DNA of 64,000 nucleotides from Branchiostoma belcheri (lineage: Eukaryota > Chordata > Leptocardii > Amphioxiformes > Branchiostomatidae), in the NCBI RefSeq assembly GCF_001625305.1, contig NW_017804476.1, forward strand, positions 391,276 to 455,275, given 5' to 3'. Made by a program: the position numbers and the translations under genes. The notes under the pieces are model-generated. The model was not told where the DNA came from and searched no databases. It was given only the letters and a program-made list of their open reading frames with translations. Below, piece by piece: positions 1 to 11,072 of this stretch; the stretch's first letter is position 1, and each line of letters opens with the position of its first letter.

Positions 1-11
1 GGTATTCTTAG

Positions 12-117
12 AACCGCAACGTTATAAGATTGATCAGGGCACGTTTAGAATAAAGTGACCGCAACATTATAAGATCGATCGGGGTACGTTAAGAATAAAG
101 TGACCACAACGTTATAA
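12..117. repeat. Short tandem repeat, 46-bp unit, about 2.3 copies
   Basis: The motif CCGCAACGTTATAAGAT recurs at about 13, 59 and (as CCACAACGTTATAAG) 104, each full unit ending in AATAAAGTGA. The copies differ at a few positions. The array starts near the window edge and may continue to the left. Confidence 0.7.
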
Positions 118-1290
118 GGTACGTTAACAATAAGTTGAGTTTTGATTTGAGCAGTCAAAGTGTGCGGACGTGTTTCTTTGTGGTCTCTGTCTGTCCTAGT
201 GGTATGCCCACGGGGAGGAAGTTTATCACCAGCCGCGTCCCTTACATGTAAACACAATGAAATGAAATAGATAGCAAGGAACGGAACTGTTTAAAATTAC
301 ATTTCGTTCCATTTCGTCCATTTCGCACTTTCTGTACACCGCGATAGGGCCAGGATCGGCCGGTAGGCTAGTACACACCCACTAGCACTTAGAGAAGCAG
401 ACAGCTCAAGAGGCCTTATATTTCTAGGGGGGGGGGGGAAACCACACCTGCGGTTTTAACCCCCCGTTCCCTTCTAGTCATATCAGTCTTTTGTTGTTGG
501 GGTCGGGAATACGATGGTCAAGTTCAATAATGGGCATTCTAGCGGCTTTTTAAGGTACTACAGCGGCACTTTCGGGGTGCATAACACACGCCAAAAGAAA
601 TAACTATAGAAAAACCAATACAAATTACAAACGACGAACATATGATATGTGTAATTAATTAACCTCTAATTGTAATTATTCATATTTGTTTATTCAGAAT
701 TGTAACAACACAATACAAAGTGTGCACTAGGCAGCAAGTATGCTGATAGCGTGCACACCTAACACATACCTGGACATAAAAGTTTTTAAAAAAATAGTTA
801 GAACAAGATATATACACAAATAACATTATCTAATAATTTACATCTGCAATTAAAATCAATTTTATAACTGAACAGCAATTGAATGTTTAGTGTGGCTCAG
901 CTGGAAGAGGCACAGAATCTTTTTGATTTGGCAATGAACATGTGGAGTGCATCTGTGAGTTTTGTATTTATATCAAAGTTATAAGCTGGAGACCCCTGGA
1001 GCAGGAGAGATGTGGTTAGATGTTGTTGATTATTCCTATACATACCTTTGTCTCGAGTGAGATTGTAGGCAGAGTTGTATGCTCTTGCGAAGCCGACCCA
1101 ACTCTTTTCTCTGTCGGACCTGCGAACACAACAAGATCTATATCAGTAACTAGCAGACGTGCAAAGAAAGAAGCATTGTATAGTATTTTTTTTCAAAGCC
1201 GGCTGAATGAATGCACGAGTTGTTCAAAAAGCTCAGTCAACAATTTTTCCGTGCCCAAAAGCCATACTGTAAATAATGGCATACTGATTC
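118..1290. other. Intergenic, no gene seen
   Basis: This stretch holds only short chance reading frames, a run of G near 427 and AT-rich DNA around 600-870. I see no exon with convincing splice sites and no RNA gene. Confidence 0.5.
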
Positions 1291-1420
1291 CACAAGACAT
1301 AAGTCTTTATATTACAAAATCATGCCCAAAGGCTAATTAGCTTTTACAGAGTCAAAGATATTATACGGTACAATAATACTTAATAGGGAACAGACAACTA
1401 CTGTCTGGAAAATTTATATT
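1291..1420 (-). mobile_element. LINE 3' tail fragment (minus)
   Basis: Read on the minus strand, this segment has the tail motif CTAATTAGCCTTTGGGCATG followed by TTTTGTAATATAAAG. The same tail occurs at 2505-2545, 32085-32185 and 62313-62420, so it belongs to one LINE family whose 3' UTR ends close to an AATAAA-like signal. No coding part is preserved beside it. Confidence 0.6.
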
Positions 1421-1521
1421 TCTACTGCTACTCTTTGAATTATGCGGGCGAAGTCAACAACCATGTCCTTTGGTTTCTAACATCCGTACTAATCAATTGA
1501 ATGTTTTACCATTTAGATTTA

Positions 1522-1735
1522 GGCCACAGCAATTAAATCTTATGGATGACATCCTCATCAAACTCCGAAACTAATGCGAGAGGGGAAAAAAACAAGGCGG
1601 GGCCCAAAAAATAAGATTTATACGTTTTCAAATTTTGACATCATAAACCTTGTTAACGAGAAATGATGCCTATATTGTGCTAGGTTTACTGCCAGCTAGT
1701 ACAACATCCTGTACTAATACTGGAACTTTTCTGAG
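1522..1735 (+). mobile_element. Harbinger-like MITE, left part only
   Basis: A TTA is followed by GGCCACAGCAATTAAATC and the subterminal block TATGGATGACATCC. This matches the left end of the complete copy at 20613-20994. The right end is missing, so this is a truncated copy; its right limit is approximate. Confidence 0.65.
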
Positions 1736-1938
1736 GAAACATGTCACTAGTACGTCACGTAAACTTTCCCCCGAGAGCCTTTGATTGGGCTGTGTGTTCA
1801 CCGACAGTAATTTTAGCATAATCTCATACTTCATTAGGTTCCGGACATGTAGATTAGTCGCACTTCGAGGCGTTTCTCATTCAAACTGGGAATAGTATGA
1901 GGGCTACTTTTATCACATGGCTTCAGTTGATTTCGAGG

Positions 1939-2614
1939 TAGCCTCCTGTGCAGGCTCCGGGGCGGGTGGGAATTTTGATACAGCGTTTTGAAGAGATTTT
2001 AACGCGTCATTTTGATAGCAGGCCATCCCACAACCAGCCGCCGAGAGAAGGCTCCATTCCAACCACGGGAATTGTAGGATGGATGGCTATGTTAGATCAG
2101 CCATATGTAAGCTTAGAGTTAGCGCACATACATTAGAAATAGACAAGGGTAGATACAAACAATTGTCTGTTAACGACAGAATATGTAAATATTGTACAAG
2201 AAATGCAGTGGAGGATGAAATGCACTTTATTTGTCACTGCCCTCATTATAGCACCGAAAGAGATAGGTTATTTGAAATGGTCACCAAAATGTTCCCTAGC
2301 TTTATTCACCTTCCCAGCCTACAAAAAACTGCATTTCTAACACCTTCCAATTCATATATCTCGCAAAATGTCGGCCATTTCATACTCCACTGCACACGGA
2401 AAAATCAAACCCAACAATAACTACAAATGTATATCTAAAGTAGCATTAGCATGACTTATTACAATTTTTACTGTTTATTTCTTGTTATCATGTTCTTGCA
2501 ATTAGCCCTCGGGCATGAATTTGCAATAAACTTTTAGTATTAAAATAGCGTTACAAACTCTTCAAAACGCTGTATCAAAATTCCCACCCGCCACGAAGCC
2601 TGCACAGGAGGCTA
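1939..2614. mobile_element. 676-bp TIR transposon with 9-bp target duplication, carrying a LINE tail
   Basis: The two ends are inverted repeats of about 66 bp with roughly four mismatches; both begin TAGCCTCCTGTGCAGGC. The element is flanked by a perfect 9-bp duplication, ATTTCGAGG, at 1930-1938 and 2615-2623. A 9-bp duplication is typical of Mutator-like elements (MULEs), so I infer a non-autonomous MULE. The interior contains the C-terminal zinc-knuckle part and 3' tail of a LINE (2079-2545) and no transposase. Either the MULE captured the LINE tail, as Pack-MULEs capture gene pieces, or the LINE inserted later. The superfamily call rests on duplication length alone. Confidence 0.8.
2079..2545 (+). 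mobile_element. LINE C-terminal (zinc-knuckle) fragment and 3' tail
   Basis: The frame encodes the region after the reverse transcriptase of a non-LTR retrotransposon: ICKLRVSAHTLEIDKGRY, then a C-x2-C knuckle (CKYC) followed by EDEMHFICHCPHY, a CCHC-type cluster. It resembles the fragments at 62490-62768, 18574-19650 and 16354-16740. Downstream lies the family's 3' tail, AATTAGCCCTCGGGCATG with AATAAAC. The reverse transcriptase and endonuclease are absent. The fragment lies wholly between the inverted repeats of the surrounding transposon. Confidence 0.75.
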
Positions 2615-2764
2615 ATTTCGAGGGACATCGGTCTATCTCACAGTTCTTGTGTTGTTGTAAGGGTTTCATGATGTTTTGATGTTTTGTATCTATGTTAATT
2701 CTATCACTCCATCGTGAGGTCACGATCCACCCTCAAGGCAAACTATAGTTTATTTTCACTATAA

Positions 2765-3109
2765 GGCCACACAGTATGGATGACGTCCTAGGGAGATCCT
2801 ACATCTAACGCGAAAGCGCGAAGAAAAAAAGAAGGGCCGAAAAAAGCAAGATGCATAAATTTGAAATATACCAAGGGACGACAAATGTTAGTACACAAAT
2901 TGAATGAGAGAACCCAGTGTAACAACTAACAAGTCTATTATTCGTCATGAAAACAGCAATAAATCAGTGGAACAGCAGTTGTCGTCTTGTCCTGTTTCTT
3001 TCCTTTCATCACATCTTCCCTTGTCCCACTGTCGTGACTCTTTGGTCATAGTTACAAGAAGCGGATTTTTTTTCTTCGAACAGGCCAAAATCAATGCGCG
3101 CGCGGACGT
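2765..3109 (+). mobile_element. Harbinger-like MITE, right terminus lost
   Basis: TAA precedes GGCCACACAGTATGGATGACG, and the interior (GCGCGAAGAAAAAAAGAAGG, then CAATGCGCGCGCGGACG) parallels the complete copy at 57479-57878. The copy stops at GCGGACG, where the inner part of the right inverted repeat should continue, so about 30 bp are missing. Confidence 0.65.
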
Positions 3110-3332
3110 AAACAAAACAAAACAAGGGAAATCGTAGATTTCAAACCTCCGGGTTTTTTTGTGTTCTATTAGTTTAGGTTATTTGTTTGTGTGTAGTATG
3201 AAAGTTATGTGCGTAATATGTTTGTATGTGTTTGATGGCTACTGACGGTTGGTTCGGTATGGACTGTTGATTAACGTGTCTGACAGCCTGCACCGTTACC
3301 CGCGCCATTACCCCCGCCGTCATCCCGCGCCG

Positions 3333-3760
3333 TCATTGCTGCGCCGTCACCCAAAATTTTTATCGGAACCAGACACCCCTCTGTTTGACCCCTTTTGAAT
3401 GCTAAGACCCAAAACTGCAACCGCCCCATTCCTTAACAACATGGTAATTACCATTTTCAGCATGGCGGGGGTGTCCGGAGCACTTAAAAACCTTTTATTT
3501 CGACGCCCATAAACACATATGCAATTAAACAAAAACGTTCTGCATCATCTGCAGCCCAATAGCAATACGTATACCGAACCACAGACAAATCCGTCCAGCC
3601 GATCGCGAGAAACAGCTGCTGACAGAAATGTTTCGAACCATAGTAAAACCTCCTCGCGGAAGGATATCTCCTTCCCCGGAGGTAACAAAACAAGACAAGA
3701 CAAGATAAGTTCAGAATCTGACTGTAATAACTTGCACACCTTCCACTTGTAAGATAACTG
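3333..3760 (-). repeat. Interspersed repeat, copy 1 (inverted relative to 19.7 kb)
   Basis: On the minus strand this stretch matches 19692-20070 on the plus strand. Shared blocks are TTACCTCCGGGG near one end, the CTTCCGCG/GAAGG hairpin, TATTGGGCTGCAGAT in the middle and GAGGGGTGTC near the other end. Both copies read as W-T-D ... R-Y ... C-Y-W-A-A-D in one frame, but neither has a start or a domain I recognise. It is probably a non-autonomous transposon. Confidence 0.5.
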
Positions 3761-4990
3761 TTACACCTTATATAATGGACGCTTTGCCGTATGTACATAT
3801 ATAATTACAGGTTAGATAAGTGTCCTGATTATTTACTGTTGCTCTGTGAACAAGCTCGCACACTGGGCGTTGATGTGTGGGCGTCCTAATTATTGCGTTT
3901 GTCTGCCGTCTCTTGAGTGTGGGGAGGGGGGTACCGGTGTTCTAGACAAACTATTGTACATTTTGTACCAAAAAGGACACAAAGCTACAATATCACCAGG
4001 ATATAAATATATTTTAGTCAAACCCAAAAAAAAATAAGCAAGGAATTCCCGGAGGCTAATTACAAATAATAAAACATAAAAGAACATTGAAACAGAGTAT
4101 AAAATAACTAAAGTCTACAGGATGAAGGTAGCTGTCTAGAACTATAACTACGTCTAAAACTATGTCTGAAGGGTTTGACTTCTCTTCTGTAAACTATGGA
4201 AGACGTAATGTCCCACCTTCTCCAAAATTTGTGGGTTTTGGGAAGTTAAAAGAAGAATAGTTTTTTCTTTGTAAGTTCAGAGAAATTGGGATAAATTCTA
4301 GAACTTTTAATAGTCAACTCATTTCGAGCGTTGTTATATAAAGAATAATTTTGCCATTTATAATTCAAGTGAAAAGTGTCGAACTCCATGACTTATGTAA
4401 GCATCATTAGTCAATAAAACATAACATGCTTCCTTCATTAAACCATCTGTTAAGACTTGTAAAATCGATGGAAGTAAAATTGGACAGGGGATTTTGCAAC
4501 CAACTAGACAATTTCACTCAAATTGGCCAAGAAACACGGAAAAAGAGACTGGGCGCACGTGTCGCAAAGAATGTGGACCGTATTCTTGGAAATATGCATA
4601 TTATGTATGCTCTTCTATTTGCCACATACGTACATATGCACAAGAAATTGGCCAAAGTCTGCCTTTTTTAGTCTAATTTGTCGACTGCATGCGGAATGCA
4701 TTTGTACATTTGTGTTATGTGTCCTAGTCTTTTGAGACACAGTATTCGATTCAGCATATACTAGTATTTGACTTGATTGAACAATTTCGTCCGAAAGTTC
4801 GGCGTGTGCAACTGTTATTTTATTGTATTTTAGTACATTTGGCGTCGAAAATTCCGACGGATACATAGCACAGAAAAGCGTCCTTTTTTATATTCCACAA
4901 CATGTAGTTACAAGACGTGGTGACGGCACACTCAAGTTATTTTCAACTCATATTAATGCCGCCACCAACACAGGGGACAATATCATACTA
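3761..4990. other. Intergenic, no gene seen
   Basis: Several overlapping short frames exist in AT-rich DNA at 4426-4866, but none shows splice sites, domain content or a second copy. I call no feature here. Confidence 0.4.
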
Positions 4991-4991
4991 A

Positions 4992-5128
4992 TTTTCACCC
5001 GAGCAAAGTGAGGAAAGTCATGTAAAGGGCCTTTCACAAGGGCACAAGATCGGTGGCATGTCAGGACTCGAACTCGGTACCTCTTGGTTCCGAGTTGAGC
5101 ACTCTGCCGCTACGACCCCACGGCGACC
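4992..5128 (-). mobile_element. tRNA-derived SINE
   Basis: On the minus strand the sequence starts with a tRNA-like head: box-A-like GTCGTAGCGGCAGAGTGC and box-B-like GAGTTCGAGTCCT about 30 nt apart. It continues into TTTACATGACTTTCCTCACT and GGGTGAAAAT, a body typical of tRNA-derived SINEs in invertebrate deuterostomes. The anticodon arm is not convincing, so it is not a working tRNA. No poly-A tail or target duplication could be fixed. Confidence 0.6.
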
Positions 5129-5495
5129 TTGTTCTGGTTTCTAAAGATATGACCTCAGGCTTGATTTAACGTTATCCTACTGTGAGTTGACCGGTCAAGG
5201 AAGAAAGAAAGAATAACCTTCGATCTCTGTGACTTCGCAAACATTGTGATTTTTTGGGGGTGTAAACGTTGTAGCCTATGTAACCCAAGCTCCGGGGGGC
5301 TCCCTACATAGTCCGCCACCCAAGGGGGGCGGCTGGATGTTGGGCGGCCGGCAAAAGCAATTTAATCAGGCTATAAACGTTGCTTCTTCAGTGCAGAAAA
5401 CAGAAACTAATAGACTGAACTTGTGGTAAACTTGTGGGATAGCCAGAGATAGGAGGGCAACATTATATGCAAAAGTTTTCGGGAAAATATTTTTA

Positions 5496-5853
5496 AAAGG
5501 CATCCAATGCAATTTTTAGGGCTTGGAAACCCGATTTTTCAAAGCCAATATCCTAGTCATGTATCTACTGAGTTGAAACAATACTATCCCAACGTATATT
5601 GACCCTCATGGACCAAAAATTCCCAAAATTCTGACGGAAAATGGTTACTGGAAGGGCCCTGGCCTGATTTTTTAGGGTACCACCCAGAAAATAAAAAGAC
5701 TCATCTTGTGGCTTGTTTCTGCAGTTTTAAATACCCAAAGTCTGAAATGCTGACTCAAAAGTGCTAATGTGAAGCAGTATGTGCCATTATCACAAAGATT
5801 GCCTTTTTCAGAATATTTCCATTTTAGCTGCGCTAAAATCGCATTGCATTTCT
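5496..5853 (+). repeat. Unclassified 350-bp interspersed repeat, copy 1
   Basis: It begins AAAGGCATCCAATGCA and ends near TAAAATCGCATT. A second copy in the same orientation lies at 55399-55741 and shares most of its length, including CAAAATTCTGA, TGGTTACTGGAAGG and GCTAATGTGAAGCAGTATG. I see no terminal inverted repeats or coding potential. The family is unknown to me. Confidence 0.7.
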
Positions 5854-6580
5854 TTAATGCTACCTGTACCAACCGGTGGGTGCGCCTGTAAACGTCACTT
5901 GTCCCCAATATGGCCTCGCTGTTACAGTCGCTATATCATATATAGCTTCGAGGCTTTTAACTTCGCCATAGGTTACGTAATTTCCAGCGTGTTCATCTGT
6001 TTGTCTATTTGTTTTAAAACGGAATTGTATGAAACGTTATGGAATTTCATTTTTCTATTGATGGCGGATAATCTTGAAAAGTGATTCTAAAAGATCCAAA
6101 AATAGTACTGTACGGACTGTGTGTACTGCGAATTGAACAGTTCCCGTAATATAATTTCTGACTCATAGGTACGTATTTTAGCGGTTAGTACCAGCCAACT
6201 TCATGTTATAAAACGTCTGTTTTCTAACTTTATTCTTATACAATTGCTATATATAGCCTGTAGCATGTTGTGGACGGTACATGTGCTGCTCTGGCTGAGT
6301 TTTTTCTTCAAGATTTCTGTCCACTTTGGTCGTGAATTAAGGTATTAAGTTAAGTAAACATCACTATTGTCACCATTTGACCTTCAGAATGGAATTCGAA
6401 GTTGTTCAACGAGTGCCTATGACCCAATGACTCGCACTTAAACAATGTTATTGGCTTTCATTTGTCAAACCCATGAAATACTACATAGTCCTTGCGCTTG
6501 AAGATGAAGCAGATAAGAATTCAAAACGCGCACTGTAGTGTTTGGGGAAAAAACTGAAAGACGGGAAAAAGTTGCCTTAC

Positions 6581-6894
6581 CGGTCGTCGAAGAGCAGCGG
6601 GTTGATGAGCGTTCTCTCCACGGCACAGGCACCGAGCAGCCCGGCAGCGTCCCTCGGCGTGGCGTACAGTCGGTACCCGCGTTCATCGCTCCCGTAGTCC
6701 GTGTAGTTGTACCTGGCCTGACAACCCCGGCAGTACAGGCACACTCTCCTGCGCGTGACTTGCCCCTTCTTGGTGAAGTACAGGACCGTACCGGAGCCCC
6801 TATCGGAGTCGTCCTCGGACTGGGTCAAGGGTTGGACCGAAGAGCACAGCAGACACACCTTGGTGGGCGGAGCGAGGAAGACCTTCTCATCCAT
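6581..6894 (-). CDS. First coding exon of a cysteine-cluster (CxC5-like) protein
   Basis: The exon runs from an ATG at 6894 to a splice donor GTAAGG at 6580-6575 and encodes the first 104 residues plus two bases (phase 2). It is GC-rich, unlike its surroundings. Cysteines fall in two groups: CLLC near residues 14-17 and CLYCRGC near 52-58, followed by the aromatic stretch YNYTDYG and GYRLYATPRD. This order resembles the CxC5 cysteine cluster linked with KDZ (Kyakuja-Dileera-Zisupton) transposases, probably a metal-binding fold. An in-frame stop lies 30 bp upstream with no acceptor AG between, which supports this ATG. I could not find the following exons, so the full product (domesticated host protein or transposon protein) is open. 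Confidence 0.6.
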
Positions 6895-8126
6895 TTGTAA
6901 AGGTGGTCCCAGTAGAACGGATTATTCCCATTAATACAAACCATGTAATGGTTGCTTACTCGCTGTGGACACCGTGCATAGTGCTGGAACAGACCAGATT
7001 TCTACCACGTATTTCTTGGACCAACCAAAGACTTATAGTCTAGAGAACAGTCACCTTGTGACAGGGACACTCTCGTAATCAACTGTGAATCAACAAGTGT
7101 GCAAAAACTCGTTTATTTCGACCTTTTTGCCAGACTATTAGCTCGACCCGTGTGCAAAGTACCTCGGGGCTGTGTGCAAAAACAACAAGCCGAGGCCAAC
7201 TACATGTACGTGTATTCTTCAGGTAACATCAGAGAAAAAGGCTATAAGTTTCGTACTGAAAGCCTAGTTGTATCTTATCCTTTAGATGGCTTAGATGACT
7301 TTTGGAAAGACAAAAGTAGGGAATTAAGTTTGTAAATAAGAAATCCAGCACAGTCTTAGAATGTTTAGAAGGTTCCTGCACTCATTCCGACACTGTCGTC
7401 ACACTTTGCCCCGGGCCTAACTCGTTCGGCCGGTTTCGGGACTGACGAAGTTATTAAGGGGTGGTGTCAAAAATTAATCCGCAGACGAAACAAAATTTAA
7501 TTAGTTTATTATTTCAATCGACATAAGGTATCCCAGTCGTCTTATGATGAAATAAATATAAATAAATAAATAAATAAATATTGCAGTCATTATGAATGAT
7601 ATCCGAAATGCGGCAAAATTGCAATATCGTTTGTCAGGAATGTGTACGCAGTAAAATTGAGCAGGTTTCAATTCATGGAATTATTTCCGAACGATAAAAT
7701 TACAACATAACCATTGTCCCTCACATATACTACATAGTCCAAAACAAAAGACTTGTAATTACAGCTAGACAACATGATAACATAACCAAGGGCAGAGGTC
7801 GAATATATCAATCTTTAGTGTGCCTAGCTATAGGTGGATCTAAACAGTACGAAGATACAAATACAGGAACTAGGAAGATAGTCCATACATGTACAATGTA
7901 TGAAGACCTGTGAAGAAATATAGAAGACAAAAAGATCTCAGAAACCGTAGAACAAAACAAAATTGACAAGATTATCGTAAGAATTTCCTGGTCGTAGTGA
8001 TCTTGGCAAAGAAAAAAGTTAACTGTTTTAGATCTCAAAAGGAAAATGACAAAACTATAGAACACAGAGAGTCTGGATAAAGAAACTATCGACCCACCAC
8101 TTTTATATAGTGCTTTCTTCATATTA
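6895..8126. other. Intergenic; AAAT microsatellite near 7550-7580
   Basis: Apart from an (AAAT)n run at about 7551-7580 this stretch shows nothing recognisable. It may contain the 5' UTR and promoter of the cysteine-cluster gene just to its left, but no clear core promoter element is visible. Confidence 0.4.
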
Positions 8127-8535
8127 GGCTACACTGGTTTCATTTTATGGATGACATTCACGCACATTGATTTTTTGCCTGTTCTAAAAAAAAGACCGAG
8201 GAGGCTCTATCTGGCCTGGGTGCCATCCTCCATAGTCCATGATATAGCTAGCGACAATAGGGAGCCGGTGGTAACTACGGAGGATGGCACCCAGGCTGCT
8301 GAAGCTCCACCGAACTCAAGAACTCAGTACTCAGTACCGACTCATAAATGCCACAAAAGGCCAGCATGTGCCAGCTTGTCGTAAACGTCGCCATGTACTG
8401 CCACAAAGTCACAATACCAGCTTTGTATTCCTATGGTTTAGTACCATTTTTTGGCTGCATTTTTTTATTCGCCCGCGCGCACTAGTTTCTGGGGTCTTCA
8501 GAGGATGTCATCCATGAAATTAAATCAGTGTGGGC
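8127..8535 (+). mobile_element. Harbinger-like MITE, complete (409 bp)
   Basis: TTA flanks both ends (8124-8126 and 8536-8538). The left terminus is GGCTACACTGGTTTCATTTT and the right is its imperfect complement ending CAGTGTGGGC. The block ATGGATGACATTC on the left is mirrored by GGATGTCATCCAT on the right. An internal inverted repeat (CTGGGTGCCATCCTCC / GGAGGATGGCACCCAG) could form a second stem. The copy at 42881-43708 shares this interior. Confidence 0.8.
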
Positions 8536-8796
8536 TTACAAAATTAATTTCGTTTGGCAGAATACTAACGTGTATGTGCGACTATCCCCCAAGAGATAGG
8601 GCCTGGATTATTAAACGGTGGGGAGATGGGGGATGGAGATGTGATAACGGGAAAGATGAACGACCTGAGATAATCCGAAATTAATTTCCAGCGAGATTAG
8701 GGTGATGAATTTTACACACCGTGCGTATAGGATGACGTCAGGATCTGAAAGTTTAGTTGGTGCCGTTCTTGTGACCCAGATTCGGTGAAGTTCCGC

Positions 8797-9273
8797 TAAA
8801 AAGTGTTCACAATCTCAAACGATACTTTTATGTTGCACTTAGTTCTACCTGCAATATTTGCGCTAAAAAGTGTTCACAATCTCAAACGATACTTTTATGT
8901 TGCACTTAGTTCTACCTGCAATATTTGCGCTAAAAGTGTTCACAATCTCAAACTACACTTTTATGTTGCACTGAGTTCTACCTGCAATATTTGCGCTAAA
9001 AGTGTTCACAATCTCAAACTACACTTTTATGTTGCACTAGGTTCTACATGCAATATTTGCGCTAAAATGTGTTCACAATGTCAAACTACACTTTTATGTT
9101 GCACTAGGTTCTACCTGCAATAATATTTGCGCTAAAAAGTGTTCACAATGTCAAACTACACTTTTATGTTGCACTAGGTTCTACCTGCAATATTTGCGCT
9201 AAAAAGTGTTCACAATCTCAGAGTCAAACTACACTTTTATGTTAATTGCACTAAGCTCTACCTGCAATATTTG
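8797..9273 (+). repeat. Minisatellite, about 65-bp unit, 7 copies
   Basis: Each unit contains GTGTTCACAAT, CTTTTATGTTGCACT and TCTACCTGCAATATTTGCGC. Spacing between successive GTGTTCACAAT blocks is 63-71 bp. The first two units share CAAACGATAC and later ones CAAACTACAC, so the array grew in steps. The last copy is the most diverged. Confidence 0.9.
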
Positions 9274-9753
9274 CGTCGTATGGTTAGATTTTCTTGACTT
9301 TGAATTTCGAAATTACACTGTTTCGTTAGACGAAAGCATCACCATTCGTTAAATAGCAATCCAAATTCCGAATCCAATGTAATTTCAGGGTGCCAACATG
9401 GATGTTCAAAAAAATGTGCCAAGAAATTGCAGTAAATGTCAATATTAGAGAGATTTCCTTCTTTCAATATATTGTTTATCGTTTTGCCGGCCTAAAATTG
9501 CATCGTCGACACCCTTCGCCATGCAGTCCCAGTGTTCGAGATCTAACTACACAAATCTCAGCACACAATGCAGTATATATGTCTCTAGCTGTTCACAAGG
9601 CCAGCGTTACCACTATTATAATTCCCTTTGTCCACTAGAGTGCAGGTGAGGATTTTCAATGCCATCCTCAGGTCACCCCGTACGTCACAAAGCACCCCAA
9701 TGACCTGTACAACGGCTTTGGTTCCTTGACATTACTGACATCTTTGCGTATGG

Positions 9754-10025
9754 GGTAGCTAGCCTGGTGTCCAGTCGATGGTGGTTGGTGTGGGTTCTCT
9801 TCGGGGCTGCAGGAGCTCTTCCCCGCCCGACTCAGCTAGGTTCCCCCGGTAGGTTTTTCACGACGGGAGATGGATTAGCTCCACCACTATAGTATTACTA
9901 CTGTGACCACTATCTATCTCCCGTCGTGAAAATACTACCGGGGGAACCTAGCTGAGTCGGGAGGAGAAGAGCTCCTGCAGCCCCGAAGAGAACTCGCCCC
10001 AACCACGATCGACTGGACACCAGGC
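9754..10025. mobile_element. Foldback transposon, 272 bp, 9-bp target duplication
   Basis: Arms of about 110 bp (GCCTGGTGTCCAGTCGAT ... on the left, ATCGACTGGACACCAGGC on the right) pair almost throughout. They leave a loop near 9873-9920. A 9-bp repeat, TGCGTATGG, lies at 9745-9753 and 10026-10034. The left end has eight extra bases (GGTAGCTA) outside the paired part. There is no coding sequence. The duplication length again suggests a Mutator-like origin. Confidence 0.7.
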
Positions 10026-10673
10026 TGCGTATGGAGACGTCCTTCCGTCCAGACATGGGCACACTTGTCGCCCAAAGTCTTCAAAATTGTTGGTTGGTCT
10101 GTCGTTGCTTACTTGGAATTGCTTTCTTGCTTGGTTTAATACCCAACTCCCCTCGTAGCTAGCGGCAATTTACAAGGTAGATTGGCGGGCGTAGTGCTTT
10201 TGGCTACCGAAGGAAACCGGCTGACGGCCCGATACTAGTCTGACTCTCCGTCAGCGTGTACCTCACAGATTGCACTAGGCTTGGGGCAGATTGTCGACAC
10301 TGTACCTTTAGGGCACGCCTGTTGCGTGATCTTACGTGTGTGCGGCGATATGTTTGTCCCTTTGCCCAATTTGTTATGGGTGGGTGCTCTTGTTTGTGTT
10401 CATTCATTTATAGCCATTTCGAAATTCGTATACACGGACATGTTTGCGGCAAATGCACAGCAAAATTAGAAGAAAACGCTGTGGAATTCTGTGGTCGTGT
10501 TGAGATTTTCACCGTTTCTCTACCAGTTACCTGTGTGCCCGGCCTCACATCCACCAAACAGTGACGTACCCTGCACTTCTGCAGTCACGTTAAGTTGTAT
10601 AGGTCATCAGAGAGGACACTGTCACCTCTCTCTGCTACCTGATGTCAATCCGTTGTCTCTATCCATGTCTCTA
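10026..10673. other. Intergenic, no gene seen
   Basis: Short overlapping frames on both strands are present, but there is no domain, splice pattern or repeat. Confidence 0.35.
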
Positions 10674-11072
10674 CCGGATAGGGCTACGGATACCGGATAG
10701 GGCTGCGGGTACCGGATAGGGTTACGGATACTTGATTGGGCTACGGATACCGGATAGGGATATGGGTACCGGATAGGGCTGCGGATACCGGATAGGGTTA
10801 CGGATACTTGATTTGACTACGGATACCGGATAGGGCTGCGGGTACCGGATAGGGTTACGGATACTTGATTGGGCTATGGATACCGGATAGGGCTGCGGGT
10901 ACCGGATAGGGTTACGGATACTTGATTGGGCTATGGGTACCGGATAGGGATATGGGTACCGGATGACTACGGGTACCGGGTAGGGATATGGGTACCGGAT
11001 AAGACTACGGGTACCGGGCAGGACTACGGGTACCGGGTAGGACTACGGATACCGGGTAGAGCTATGGGTACC
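10674..11072 (+). repeat. Minisatellite, about 18-bp unit
   Basis: The array repeats TACCGGATAGGGCTACGGA with variants (GGGTACCGGATAGGG, TACTTGATTGGGCTAC) more than twenty times. A higher-order block of four units including TACTTGATT recurs three to four times in the left half. The right half drifts to TACCGGGTAGGACTACGGG. Confidence 0.9.

Noticed and set aside
5055-5128. A working tRNA gene on the minus strand
   Set aside because: Boxes A and B are present, but the anticodon and acceptor stems do not close properly and a SINE body follows.
8803-9123. Plus-strand frame of 106 codons with repeated HNLK and STCNIC
   Set aside because: It is a minisatellite translated by chance; the unit length is not constant or a multiple of three.
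10204-10564. Overlapping frames of about 60-100 codons on both strands
   Set aside because: No splice sites, domain or codon preference; typical of random open stretches.
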